Origin: an uncultured Arthrobacter sp.
Lineage (GTDB): Bacteria > Actinomycetota > Actinomycetes > Actinomycetales > Micrococcaceae
Direction of reading: 5' to 3'
Assembly (NCBI RefSeq): GCF_947495145.1
Contig: NZ_CANLXP010000015.1
Span: 1-64,000, forward strand
DNA: 64,000 nt
Shown here: positions 1 to 8,077 of the stretch, one piece after another
How the letters are laid out: each line of letters begins with the position of its first letter
Position numbering within the stretch: position 1 is the first letter of the stretch
Position numbers and translations under genes: made by a program
The notes under the pieces: model-generated
What the model was told of the DNA's origin: nothing
Databases searched by the model: none
What the model saw: only the letters and a program-made list of their open reading frames with translations

Positions 1-9
1 AGGGTCACC

Positions 10-56
10 GTTTCGCGGGCATTCTCATTTGAGGCACCGAGGGTGTTTCGCGGGCA
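10..56. repeat. 12-bp direct repeat pair upstream of lsr2
   Basis: GTTTCGCGGGCA occurs at 10-21 and again at 45-56, 35 bp apart, which is between three and three and a half helical turns. The pair lies just upstream of the lsr2 -35 element. It could be a regulator site for lsr2 or the end of an upstream unit outside the window. Only the repetition is directly seen; the role is inference. Confidence 0.4.
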
Positions 57-80
57 CTTTAGATGAGTCTCGTCGGTTCT

Positions 81-110
81 TTGACGTTTGGGATTAATGC
101 GGACGATAAT
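81..110 (+). promoter_or_regulatory. lsr2 promoter
   Basis: TTGACG at 81-86 and GATAAT at 105-110, spaced 18 bp, are close to the vegetative sigma-70 consensus. Transcription would start near 117, giving a short leader of about 35 nt with an AGGAG Shine-Dalgarno before the lsr2 GTG at 152. Confidence 0.55.
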
Positions 111-151
111 TGCTCTGGAATAGTTCGTCAGGGCCGATTGAGGAGATTATC

Positions 152-475
152 GTGGCGCAGAAAGTCAAAATCATTCTGATTGACGACCTCGACGGCGGTG
201 AGGCGGATGAAACCGTGAGGTTCGGCCTCGACGGAACGCAGTATGAAATCGATCTTTCCTCGGCGCACGCAGAGGAACTTCGGGGCGCCCTATCCTCCTA
301 CGTATCTGCGGGACGTCGGGAAAGCCAGCCCAAGCAGCGTCAGAGTGCGCCCGCTGCCCGTAACCAGGAAGCGGCACAGATTCGCGAATGGGCAAAAGCC
401 AACGGATACAACGTCTCCTCACGCGGCCGCGTTAATTCGGAAATCATTGAGGCGTACCGGGCGGCCCAGCGCTAA
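152..475 (+). CDS. lsr2: Lsr2 family nucleoid-associated protein
   Basis: A 107-aa histone-like protein of the Lsr2 family, the actinobacterial counterpart of H-NS, which binds the minor groove of AT-rich DNA and silences foreign or stress genes. The N-terminal half (KVKIILIDDLDG and the following beta hairpin/helix) is the dimerisation domain. The C-terminal half (about 70-107) is the DNA-binding domain, with the SSRGR segment providing the AT-hook-like RGR. The GTG at 152 is chosen because AGGAG at 141-145 lies 6 nt upstream and the family starts with M-A-Q-K-V; an in-frame ATG at 110 would add 14 unconserved residues. It precedes clpC, as in related actinobacteria. Recognition of the family is secure. 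Confidence 0.93.
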   Translation: MAQKVKIILIDDLDGGEADETVRFGLDGTQYEIDLSSAHAEELRGALSSYVSAGRRESQPKQRQSAPAARNQEAAQIREWAKANGYNVSSRGRVNSEIIEAYRAAQR

Positions 476-526
476 CAATCGACGCGAGGCTTGAAGGTCA
501 CCGCACTCTGCCTCACCTCCCGCCCT

Positions 527-577
527 ATCTCGCCTGTGGCGAACATGCTCCCGAAGCCTTCCCTAGGCACGTAGCAT
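527..577 (+). promoter_or_regulatory. clpC promoter with possible ClgR site
   Basis: CGC-CTGTG-GCG at 531-541, followed by AAC, fits the CGC-N5-GCG core reported for the Clp-gene activator ClgR in corynebacteria and streptomycetes, apart from the central base. TAGCAT at 572-577 is a plausible -10 element. The palindrome sits about 30 bp upstream of that -10, where an activator would be expected. No ClgR gene is visible here, so the assignment is inference. Confidence 0.4.
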
Positions 578-607
578 CGAATTACGCGTTAGCTAGGAGT
601 GTGTCTC

Positions 608-3115
608 ATGTTTGAGAGATTTACGGATCGTGCCCGTCGAGTTGTAGTGCTGGCCCAGGAAGAGGCCCGCATGCTCAACCACAATTACATCGGCACCGAG
701 CACATTCTGCTTGGGCTAATTCACGAGGGTGAGGGCGTTGCCGCAAAGGCGCTTGAATCTCTCAGCATTTCCCTGGGCGCTGTGCGCGAGCAGGTGCAGG
801 AGATTATCGGACAGGGCCAGCAGGCTCCCTCCGGTCACATCCCCTTCACCCCGCGCGCCAAGAAGGTGCTCGAGCTGTCTCTTCGTGAGGCGCTCCAGCT
901 TGGCCACAACTACATCGGCACCGAGCACATCCTGCTCGGTCTCATCCGTGAGGGTGAGGGCGTTGCCGCGCAGGTCCTGGTCAAGCTCGGCGCTGACCTC
1001 AACCGGGTCCGCCAGCAGGTTATCCAGCTGCTTTCCGGCTACCAGGGCAAGGAGCCGGTAGCTTCCGGCGGCCAGCAGCAGGAGGGCACTCCTGCGGGCT
1101 CAGTCGTGCTTGACCAGTTCGGACGCAACCTCACCCAGGCGGCCCGTGAGGGCAAGCTCGATCCGGTCATCGGCCGCGAGCTTGAGATGGAACGCGTCAT
1201 GCAGGTTCTCTCCCGCCGCACCAAGAACAACCCGGTGCTCATCGGTGAGCCCGGCGTCGGCAAAACCGCCGTCGTCGAGGGCCTCGCGCAGGCAATCGTC
1301 CGCGGAGACGTCCCCGAGACCATCCGTGACAAGCAGCTGTACACGCTGGACCTCGGATCACTCGTTGCCGGTTCCCGCTACCGCGGTGACTTCGAGGAAC
1401 GCCTGAAGAAGGTCCTGAAGGAGATTCGCACCCGTGGCGACATCATCCTGTTCATCGACGAGATTCACACCCTCGTGGGTGCCGGTGCGGCTGAAGGCGC
1501 TATCGACGCCGCCTCCATCCTGAAGCCGATGCTGGCCCGTGGAGAGCTGCAGACCATCGGTGCAACCACGCTGGATGAATACCGCAAGCACATCGAGAAG
1601 GACGCGGCTCTTGAGCGCCGCTTCCAGCCCATTCAGGTGCAGGAGCCTTCGGTGGCGCACGCCATTGAGATTCTGAAGGGGCTGCGGGACCGCTACGAAG
1701 CACACCACCGTGTCTCCATCACCGATGCCGCGCTGGCTTCCGCCGCCAACCTGGCTGAGCGCTACATTTCCGACCGTTTCCTGCCGGACAAGGCGATTGA
1801 CCTCATCGACGAAGCCGGCGCACGCCTGCGGATCCGCCGCATGACGGCTCCGCCGGAGCTCAAGGAAATTGACGAGCGCATCGCCTCCGTCAAGCGGGAG
1901 AAGGAATCCGCCATTGACGCCCAGGACTTTGAGGGTGCCGCCCGCCTGCGCGATCGGGAGCAGAAGCTGCATGACGAGCGCATGGACAAGGAGCGCCGCT
2001 GGAAGTCCGGCGGCCTCGATGACATTGCTGAGGTCGACGAGGAGCTGATCGCCGAGGTTCTGGCCAACTCCACCGGCATCCCAGTCTTCAAGCTCACCGA
2101 GGAAGAGTCCACGCGCCTGCTCAAGATGGAAGATGAGCTGCACAAGCGGGTCATCGGCCAGGATGACGCCATCAAGGCCATCTCCCAGGCGATCCGCCGT
2201 ACCCGAGCCGGCCTGAAGGATCCCAAGCGCCCGGGCGGCTCGTTCATCTTTGCCGGCCCCACCGGCGTCGGAAAGACGGAGCTTGCCAAGGCGCTGGCCG
2301 AGTTCCTCTTCGGCGATGAAGATGCCTTGATCACGCTGGACATGTCGGAGTACTCGGAGAAGCACACAGTCTCCCGGCTCTTCGGTGCGCCTCCGGGGTA
2401 CGTGGGCTACGAGGAAGGCGGCCAGCTGACCGAGAAGGTCCGCCGTCGTCCGTTCTCCGTGGTCCTTTTCGACGAGGTGGAGAAGGCACACGCCGATCTC
2501 TTCAACTCGCTGCTGCAGATCCTTGAAGACGGTCGCCTTACCGACAGTCAGGGCCGCGTGGTGGATTTCAAGAACACCGTCATCATCATGACCACCAACC
2601 TCGGTACGCGTGATATCTCCAAGGGCGTCATGACCGGCTTCCAGTCGGGCACCGACACCAACACGAGCTACACCCGCATCAAGGCGAAGGTCACAGAGGA
2701 ACTCAAGCAGCACTTCCGGCCCGAGTTCCTCAACCGTGTCGATGACACCGTGGTGTTCCCGCAGCTCACCCAGGACGAGATCATCGAGATCGTGGACCTG
2801 TTCCTCGAACGGCTGAGCAAGCGCATGGCAGACAAGGGCATGAGTATCGAGCTCACCCCTGCTGCCAAGGTGCTGCTTGCCACCCGTGGTTATGATCCCG
2901 CAATGGGTGCCCGCCCGCTGCGCCGGACCATCCAGCGGGAGATCGAAGACCAGCTTTCCGAGAAGATCCTGTTTGGCGATCTCAAGGCCGGAGAAATGGT
3001 TTCGGTCGACGTCGAGGGCGAAGGCGAGGAAGCTCAGTTCACGTTCGTGGGACACGGCGCGCCCAAGGAGATCGAGGACTCTCCTGCGGCTATCGAGGCA
3101 GTCGTCCCCGAGTAA
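608..3115 (+). CDS. clpC: ATP-dependent Clp protease ATPase subunit ClpC
   Basis: An 835-aa Hsp100 AAA+ unfoldase that feeds substrates to ClpP. Two Clp-N repeats occupy about residues 1-145, each with an [12 protein letters not shown] motif. AAA domain 1 has Walker A GEPGVGKT near residue 213 and Walker B LFIDEIH. A UVR-type middle region lies near 430-465. AAA domain 2 has GPTGVGKT near 549, and the small D2 domain follows. The length and UVR insertion identify ClpC rather than ClpA or ClpB. The ATG at 608 has AGGAG 8 nt upstream; the GTG at 599 overlaps that ribosome site and is less likely. It is monocistronic, with a possible ClgR operator upstream and a clear terminator downstream. Confidence 0.96.
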   Translation: MFERFTDRARRVVVLAQEEARMLNHNYIGTEHILLGLIHEGEGVAAKALESLSISLGAVREQVQEIIGQGQQAPSGHIPFTPRAKKVLELSLREALQLGHNYIGTEHILLGLIREGEGVAAQVLVKLGADLNRVRQQVIQLLSGYQGKEPVASGGQQQEGTPAGSVVLDQFGRNLTQAAREGKLDPVIGRELEMERVMQVLSRRTKNNPVLIGEPGVGKTAVVEGLAQAIVRGDVPETIRDKQLYTLDLGSLVAGSRYRGDFEERLKKVLKEIRTRGDIILFIDEIHTLVGAGAAEGAIDAASILKPMLARGELQTIGATTLDEYRKHIEKDAALERRFQPIQVQEPSVAHAIEILKGLRDRYEAHHRVSITDAALASAANLAERYISDRFLPDKAIDLIDEAGARLRIRRMTAPPELKEIDERIASVKREKESAIDAQDFEGAARLRDREQKLHDERMDKERRWKSGGLDDIAEVDEELIAEVLANSTGIPVFKLTEEESTRLLKMEDELHKRVIGQDDAIKAISQAIRRTRAGLKDPKRPGGSFIFAGPTGVGKTELAKALAEFLFGDEDALITLDMSEYSEKHTVSRLFGAPPGYVGYEEGGQLTEKVRRRPFSVVLFDEVEKAHADLFNSLLQILEDGRLTDSQGRVVDFKNTVIIMTTNLGTRDISKGVMTGFQSGTDTNTSYTRIKAKVTEELKQHFRPEFLNRVDDTVVFPQLTQDEIIEIVDLFLERLSKRMADKGMSIELTPAAKVLLATRGYDPAMGARPLRRTIQREIEDQLSEKILFGDLKAGEMVSVDVEGEGEEAQFTFVGHGAPKEIEDSPAAIEAVVPE

Positions 3116-3127
3116 CGCATTTCCACC

Positions 3128-3166
3128 AACATGCCCGTACCGGTTCGCCGGTGCGGGCATGTTTGG
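3128..3166 (+). terminator. Terminator after clpC
   Basis: An inverted repeat with AACATGCCCG on the left and CGGGCATGTTT on the right, plus an inner CCGG/CCGG around a TTCG tetraloop, starts 12 nt after the clpC stop. It ends in a short T-rich tract (GTTTGGTTT), the expected form of an intrinsic terminator. Confidence 0.75.
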
Positions 3167-3213
3167 TTTCGCCCGGTTGTGAGCTGGCGCACATCGGATG
3201 ATAGAGATATTGC

Positions 3214-5304
3214 ATGACTCTCGCACCCGATTCGCCTACCCCTGCGAATACCGCCACTGCCTTCCACGACCTGGATCGATTCGTTGCGCTGCCCCGCCTC
3301 AACGGACTTTCCCTAAGCGCCGACGGCTCCCGGCTGGTCACGTCGGTGGCCACCCTGAACCCCAAGGGCACGGCGAATGTGTCCGCTCTCTGGGAGATCG
3401 ACCCGGCCGGTAAGCAGCCGGCCCGGCGCATCACCCGCAGCGCAAAGGGCGAATCGGGTGCCGCTTTTCTCAAGAACGGCGACCTGCTGTTCACCTCCGC
3501 CCGGCCGGACCCAAAGAACTCGGACGAGGAGCCCGTCGCAGCGCTCTGGAAGCTACCCGCCGCGGGCGGGGAAGCCCGCGTAGTCCATTCCCGGTCGGGC
3601 GGCGTGCAGTCAGTCATCGCGGCAGCAGACGCGGACGCCGTCGCCGTCGTAGCGGAGGTCCTGGCGGGATCGACCGACGAATCGGATGACGAGGAACGCC
3701 GGAAAGCACGCAAGGAAGCAGGGGTCGCCGCGATCCTGCACACGGGCTACCCGGTCCGCCACTGGGACGCAGATCTCGGCCCCTCGGAGCCCCGCTATTT
3801 CCTGGTCGAGCAGGGTGAGCGCGGTGAGAGTGGCCCGGTGACGGTCGACGACGAGCCTCCCATCACACTCCGTGCTGTGACCGGCGGGGTGGGCTCATCC
3901 CTGCGGAACGCGACACCGCGCATCAGCCCGGACGGCACTTTCCTGCTCACCTCGCAGACCGTGCCCGTAGGAGCCGGCGACCAGCGGTCGGTCCTCGTGC
4001 GCGTCGATGCGGCAACCGGTGAGCGCACCGTCGTCCTCGACCACCCGGATTTCGATTACGACGCCGGCCCCATCAGCCCGGACAGCTCAACCGCGGTGGT
4101 GGTGGTCCGTCACCGAACCGGCCCGGGCACCCCGCCGAACACGGAACTCGGCCTCCTTCCTGCTGATGGCGGAGAGCTTGCGCCACTCGCCTCCGACTGG
4201 GACCGCTGGCCCGCTCCCGCAGCGTGGCTGCCGGACGGAAGCGGGCTCGTGACTACAGCCGACGACGACGGCGCCTCGCCGGTCTTCACGGTTGACGCAG
4301 CCAGCGGTGAGGTGAAGAGAGTGACGATGGACGCGGCGTCGTATACGGACGTCGTTGTGTCACCGGACGGCGCGGTGGCCTACGCGCTGCGCAGCTCCTA
4401 CGAGTTCCCGCCCGAAGCGGTGCGGATCGAGCTGGCAGCAGGAACAGTTGCACCCCTTCCGGCACCGAGTGAGCGCCCGGTACTGCCGGGAACACTTGAG
4501 CGGGTGGAGGCCTCCGGCGTGGACGGGCACCCGGTGAAGTCCTATCTCGTCCTGCCCGAGGGCGCCAGTGAGAGCAATCCGGCGCCGCTGCTGCTCTGGG
4601 TCCACGGCGGTCCGCTCGGTTCCTGGAACGCGTGGACGTGGCGGTGGTCGCCGTGGCTGCTGGCGGCGAAGGGGTATGCCGTCCTGCTGCCGGATCCTGC
4701 CCTCTCAACCGGCTACGGCCAGCGAATGATCGAGCGCGGCTGGGGTGCCTGGGGAGAGGCGCCCTACACGGATCTCATGGCCGCAACGGACGCGGGTGTG
4801 GCGCGCGCGGACATCGACGAGAGCCGCACGGCTGCGATGGGCGGCTCCTTCGGCGGCTACATGGCCAACTGGGTGGCCGGGCACACGGACCGCTTCAACG
4901 CTATCGTGACGCACGCCAGCCTGTGGGCGCTGGACCAGTTCGGGCCGACCACCGACGCCTCGTTCTACTGGGAGAAGGAGATGACGCCCGAGATGGCGCT
5001 CGCGAATTCCCCGCACACGCACGTCGAGAAGATCAGTACGCCGATGCTGGTCATTCACGGCGACAAGGACTACCGCGTGCCCATCGGCGAAGGCCTGAGG
5101 CTCTGGTATGAACTGCTGTCGAAGTCGCAGCTCCCAGCCGGCCGTGACGGGGAGACCGAGCACCGGTTCCTTTACTTCCCGGATGAGAACCACTGGATCC
5201 TCAAGCCGCAGCACGCAAAAATCTGGTATTCTGTCGTCGAGCATTTCCTTGCCCGCCACCTGCTGGGGGAGAAGGTGGACCTGCCCGCCGAGCTGGGAAC
5301 CTGA
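3214..5304 (+). CDS. S9 family serine peptidase (prolyl oligopeptidase / acylaminoacyl peptidase type)
   Basis: A 696-aa cytosolic-type peptidase: an N-terminal beta-propeller region (about 1-430, with repeated SPDG-like blades) followed by an alpha/beta-hydrolase domain. The catalytic triad is visible: Ser near 545 in GGSFGG, Asp near 618 in HGDKDYRVP, and His near 659 in DENHWI. This is the S9 family that cleaves oligopeptides, often after proline, or removes acylated N-terminal residues. Exact specificity cannot be read from sequence. No signal peptide is seen. There is no good Shine-Dalgarno before the ATG at 3214, and the start may be leaderless or slightly different. It is followed by argA on the same strand with its own promoter. 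Confidence 0.88.
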   Translation: MTLAPDSPTPANTATAFHDLDRFVALPRLNGLSLSADGSRLVTSVATLNPKGTANVSALWEIDPAGKQPARRITRSAKGESGAAFLKNGDLLFTSARPDPKNSDEEPVAALWKLPAAGGEARVVHSRSGGVQSVIAAADADAVAVVAEVLAGSTDESDDEERRKARKEAGVAAILHTGYPVRHWDADLGPSEPRYFLVEQGERGESGPVTVDDEPPITLRAVTGGVGSSLRNATPRISPDGTFLLTSQTVPVGAGDQRSVLVRVDAATGERTVVLDHPDFDYDAGPISPDSSTAVVVVRHRTGPGTPPNTELGLLPADGGELAPLASDWDRWPAPAAWLPDGSGLVTTADDDGASPVFTVDAASGEVKRVTMDAASYTDVVVSPDGAVAYALRSSYEFPPEAVRIELAAGTVAPLPAPSERPVLPGTLERVEASGVDGHPVKSYLVLPEGASESNPAPLLLWVHGGPLGSWNAWTWRWSPWLLAAKGYAVLLPDPALSTGYGQRMIERGWGAWGEAPYTDLMAATDAGVARADIDESRTAAMGGSFGGYMANWVAGHTDRFNAIVTHASLWALDQFGPTTDASFYWEKEMTPEMALANSPHTHVEKISTPMLVIHGDKDYRVPIGEGLRLWYELLSKSQLPAGRDGETEHRFLYFPDENHWILKPQHAKIWYSVVEHFLARHLLGEKVDLPAELGT

Positions 5305-5339
5305 GGAGACTGAGGAATCTCTGCGAGTTCAAGGGGTCC

Positions 5340-5352
5340 TAGACTGGGTCGG
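5340..5352 (+). promoter_or_regulatory. Leaderless promoter of argA
   Basis: TAGACT at 5340-5345 lies 7 nt before the GTG start at 5353, so the predicted transcription start coincides with the first base of the codon. No Shine-Dalgarno is present. Confidence 0.6.
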
Positions 5353-5862
5353 GTGAGCCAATCCTTCCGAATCCGCCGTGCCACCACCGCTGACGTACCC
5401 ATCATCAAGCAGCTGGTGGCTCCGCTTGCCGAGGAGCGGATCCTCATCGCCAAGGAGACGGTTGCCTACTACGAAGGCCTCCAGGAGTTCAAGATCGCCG
5501 AAGACGACGACGGCGGTGTACTGGGGTGCGGAGCCCTCCATGTCATGTGGGAGGATCTCGCAGAGATCCGTACCCTCGCCACTTCTGCGGCGGCGCGAGG
5601 CAGGGGAGTGGGGAGCGCCGTCGTTAGTGCCCTGCTTGAGGAAGCACGCGCGATCGGTGTGCGGCGCGTTTTCTGTCTCACGTTTGAGGAGGCGTTTTTC
5701 CGCCGCCACGGATTCCGTGTGATGGAGGATCAGTCGGCGGTGGACCCGCTGGTGTATTCGGAACTGCTGCGCTCGCATGACGAAGGCGTGGCGGAATTCC
5801 TCGATCTGGCGCGGGTGAAGCCGAATACGCTGGGCAACACGCGGATGATCCGCGAACTCTGA
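5353..5862 (+). CDS. argA: Amino-acid N-acetyltransferase (GNAT-type N-acetylglutamate synthase)
   Basis: A 169-aa GNAT-fold protein resembling the short stand-alone ArgA of actinobacteria, which acetylates glutamate with acetyl-CoA at the first step of arginine synthesis. Diagnostic features are the N-terminal RRATTADVPII start, EIRTLATS (beta 4) and GRGVGSAVV, which is the acetyl-CoA pyrophosphate-binding loop near residues 80-90, followed by CLTFEEAFFRRHGF. It lacks the kinase-like domain of enterobacterial ArgA. The GTG start is fixed by the leaderless -10. It sits alone, away from other arg genes, which is common for this type. A different GNAT substrate cannot be fully excluded. Confidence 0.82.
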   Translation: MSQSFRIRRATTADVPIIKQLVAPLAEERILIAKETVAYYEGLQEFKIAEDDDGGVLGCGALHVMWEDLAEIRTLATSAAARGRGVGSAVVSALLEEARAIGVRRVFCLTFEEAFFRRHGFRVMEDQSAVDPLVYSELLRSHDEGVAEFLDLARVKPNTLGNTRMIREL

Positions 5863-5913
5863 CGGCCAACTAGCCACAGCTGCGAGGCATCGATAGGCTA
5901 AGGGTGCTTGGTA

Positions 5914-5965
5914 TTTGAACGTCACCGTTCGAAAGGTAACCGTTTGGAAAGGTGATCGTTCAAAC
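5914..5965 (+). repeat. Nested direct and inverted repeats upstream of csbD
   Basis: TTTGAACGTCACC (5914-5926) and GGTGATCGTTCAAA (5951-5964) form an inverted repeat with one unpaired base and a 24-nt centre. Between and over the arms are near-tandem copies of CGTTYGRAAGGT beginning at 5926, 5941 and 5957, with 15-16 bp periodicity. The array precedes csbD by about 57 bp. It looks like a multi-site operator or a stable RNA hairpin; no regulator is identifiable. Confidence 0.5.
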
Positions 5966-6021
5966 ATCGGGCGAGTCCTCCCAGACAGGAGGACGGAAAC
6001 GTCGACGAAAGGCGGAACGCC

Positions 6022-6195
6022 ATGGGTGCAGACGACAAGACACAGAACAATGCCGAGAAGCTGGGCGGCAAGGTCCAGGAAGGCCTGGGCAAGGCCACCG
6101 GTGACAAGGATATGGAAGCCGAAGGTCAGAAGGACCAGAGCAAGGCTGACCTGAAGAACGCCGGCGAGAACATCAAGGACGCGTTCAAGAAGTAG
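6022..6195 (+). CDS. csbD: CsbD family stress-response protein
   Basis: A small, charged, lysine/glycine-rich protein of 57 aa. It shows the CsbD pattern: a D-K-T..N..EKLGGKVQEGLGKATGD core followed by a Q-K-D-Q-S-K-A-D-L-K helix and an amphipathic C-terminus. CsbD proteins are induced by general stress in Gram-positives and have no proven biochemical activity. The ATG at 6022 follows an AAAGGCGG ribosome site. It is too short for many gene finders. A repeat array lies upstream and a perfect 12-bp-stem terminator downstream, so this is an isolated single-gene unit. Confidence 0.88.
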   Translation: MGADDKTQNNAEKLGGKVQEGLGKATGDKDMEAEGQKDQSKADLKNAGENIKDAFKK

Positions 6196-6225
6196 CCGGT
6201 CCGAATTGGTGGCTTCGAGCCGCCG

Positions 6226-6264
6226 GCTGTGGGAAGGATCCTCCAAAGGACCCTTCCCACAGCT
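6226..6264 (+). terminator. Terminator after csbD
   Basis: GCTGTGGGAAGG (6226-6237) pairs perfectly with CCTTCCCACAGC (6252-6263) around a 14-nt loop, 30 nt downstream of the csbD stop. There is no long T tract, as is usual in high-GC actinobacteria. Confidence 0.7.
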
Positions 6265-6317
6265 GTATCCGGGGCCCGTCTTTCCCCAAGGGTCTGGGCA
6301 ACCGTCACCGCCGCAGA

Positions 6318-6335
6318 GTACTGTTCAAGTACCCT
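6318..6335 (+). promoter_or_regulatory. Possible dhaK promoter and small palindrome
   Basis: GTACT-GTTCA-AGTAC (6318-6332) is a perfect 5-bp inverted repeat overlapping TACCCT (6330-6335), a plausible -10 for the dhaKLM operon. Overlap with the -10 would suit a repressor site. The motif is short, so chance occurrence is possible. Confidence 0.3.
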
Positions 6336-6436
6336 AGCGTCCGCCGGGTGAGGCTATCTCCTGCATCAGGAAATGAAGCGGGCCGATCAATGGCGAACCG
6401 GTTATCCAGCAGTCGATCACCGTCAAGGAGACTCGC

Positions 6437-7438
6437 ATGAAGAAGCTGATCAACGACCCGCAGTCAGTGGTAACGGAATCCGTCGAGGGTTTCGGAGCTG
6501 CTCACGCCGATCTGGTCGAGGTACATTCGGACCCGCTGTTCATCACCCGCAAGGACGCGCCGGTCAAGGGCAAGGTGGGGCTTGTCTCTGGCGGTGGAAG
6601 CGGCCATGAACCACTGCACGCCGGCTTCGTCGGACGCGGAATGCTCGACGCCGCGGTGCCGGGCGCAGTGTTCACCTCACCTACCCCGGACCAAATCATT
6701 CCCGCCACGCTCGCCGTGGACGGCGGTGCCGGTGTGCTGCACATCGTCAAGAATTACACCGGAGACGTCCTCAATTTCGAGACCGCAGCCGAGATGGCGC
6801 AGGCCGAGGGCGTGGAGGTCAGGTCGGTCTTGATCAATGATGATGTCGCTGTTGAAGACTCGCTTTACACAGCCGGACGGCGAGGTGTAGCCGGGACGGT
6901 GCTCGTGGAACGAATCGCCGGTGCGGCAGCGGAGCGCGGTGACGGGCTGGATGCCGTCACCCAGATTGCCCAGCGGGTAAATGACAATGTGCGTTCCATG
7001 GGTGTGGCGCTTTCCGCCTGCACTGTTCCGCACGCCGGAGTGCCCAGCTTCGAGCTGACCGAGGAAGAGATCGAAATCGGCATTGGCATCCACGGCGAAC
7101 CCGGCCGGCACAAGATCGCCATGGAGAACGCCGACGGCATCACCGATCGTCTCCTGGAGCCCATCCTCAGCGATCTGTCCGCATCCGACGGTGACCGCGT
7201 GCTGCTTTTCGTCAACGGCATGGGCGGCACGCCCGCAAGTGAGCTCTACATCGTGTATCGGCGTGCGCGTCAGGTGCTGGCTGAGCGGGGCGTATCGGTG
7301 GAACGCTCCCTGGTGGGCAACTACATCACCGCGCTGGAGATGCAGGGCGCCTCGATTTCGGTGCTGAAGCTTGACGATGAAATGGTGGAACTCTGGGACA
7401 CGCCGGTTTGGACGCCGGCCCTGCGATGGGGAGTGTAA
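6437..7438 (+). CDS. dhaK: PTS-dependent dihydroxyacetone kinase, DhaK subunit
   Basis: A 333-aa substrate-binding subunit that holds dihydroxyacetone as a covalent hemiaminal while DhaL-ADP is rephosphorylated by DhaM. The N-terminal [14 protein letters not shown] motif (about 53-66) and the C-terminal GIHGEPG motif, with its His near residue 219, are family signatures. Length matches DhaK rather than the fused ATP-type kinase. AAGGAGA at 6426-6432 gives a good ribosome site. It is the first gene of a tight dhaK-dhaL-dhaM operon; the dhaK stop is followed directly by the dhaL ATG. Confidence 0.95.
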   Translation: MKKLINDPQSVVTESVEGFGAAHADLVEVHSDPLFITRKDAPVKGKVGLVSGGGSGHEPLHAGFVGRGMLDAAVPGAVFTSPTPDQIIPATLAVDGGAGVLHIVKNYTGDVLNFETAAEMAQAEGVEVRSVLINDDVAVEDSLYTAGRRGVAGTVLVERIAGAAAERGDGLDAVTQIAQRVNDNVRSMGVALSACTVPHAGVPSFELTEEEIEIGIGIHGEPGRHKIAMENADGITDRLLEPILSDLSASDGDRVLLFVNGMGGTPASELYIVYRRARQVLAERGVSVERSLVGNYITALEMQGASISVLKLDDEMVELWDTPVWTPALRWGV

Positions 7439-8077
7439 ATGGCGTTGAACGCGCAATGGGCCGAAGCCTGGATCCGGGAGTGCTCGCAGGTTCTCACTGA
7501 GCACCGCTCCGAGCTGATCGAGCTGGACCGGGCAATCGGTGATGCCGACCACGGCGAGAACATGCAGCGCGGATTCGCCGCAGTGGTGAAAAAGCTCGAC
7601 GACGGCGGCCAGGACACTCCGGCAGCTGTTCTCAAGCTGACAGCCATGACCCTTATGTCCACCGTGGGTGGGGCGGCCGGTCCGCTGTACGGCACTGCTT
7701 TTCTCCGCGCGGCCACTGCTGTCGGTGACGCAGCGGAGATCGATCCTGCCGCCGTCGTCGCCTTCCTTACCGCAGCGCGTGATGGCGTCGTTGCTCGCGG
7801 CAAGGCAGAGACCGGAGACAAGACCATGATCGACGCCTGGACCCCGGCCGTCGAGGCGGCGGAAACGGCACAGGCAGCCGGCGCATCGAGCCTGGAGGTG
7901 CTTGAGGCTGCAGCCAATGCCGCCCAGGCGGGCGCGCTGGCAACCGAGCCGCTCAGTGCGAGGAAGGGCAGGGCAAGCTACCTGGGTGAGCGCAGCGCCG
8001 GGCATCGGGACCCGGGTGCGCAGTCCACGGCCCTGATCCTTCAGGCGGCAGCTGACACCGCAGGGCGCGAGCAGTGA
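7439..8077 (+). CDS. dhaL: Dihydroxyacetone kinase, DhaL subunit
   Basis: A 212-aa helical-barrel subunit that keeps ADP as a bound cofactor, takes phosphate from DhaM and passes it to dihydroxyacetone on DhaK. The Mg/ADP-binding DADHGENM segment sits near residues 36-43, TVGGAAGPLYGTAF near 75-88 and GDKTMIDAW near 123-131. The C-terminal KGRASYLGERSAGHRDPGA segment is also typical. The ATG abuts the dhaK stop and the gene overlaps dhaM by 4 nt, pointing to translational coupling and fixed stoichiometry. Confidence 0.95.
   Translation: MALNAQWAEAWIRECSQVLTEHRSELIELDRAIGDADHGENMQRGFAAVVKKLDDGGQDTPAAVLKLTAMTLMSTVGGAAGPLYGTAFLRAATAVGDAAEIDPAAVVAFLTAARDGVVARGKAETGDKTMIDAWTPAVEAAETAQAAGASSLEVLEAAANAAQAGALATEPLSARKGRASYLGERSAGHRDPGAQSTALILQAAADTAGREQ

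Noticed and set aside
1358-3226. Long open frame of over 600 codons antisense to clpC
   Set aside because: It is a high-GC shadow of ClpC: no ribosome site, no domain, and the plus-strand gene is certain.
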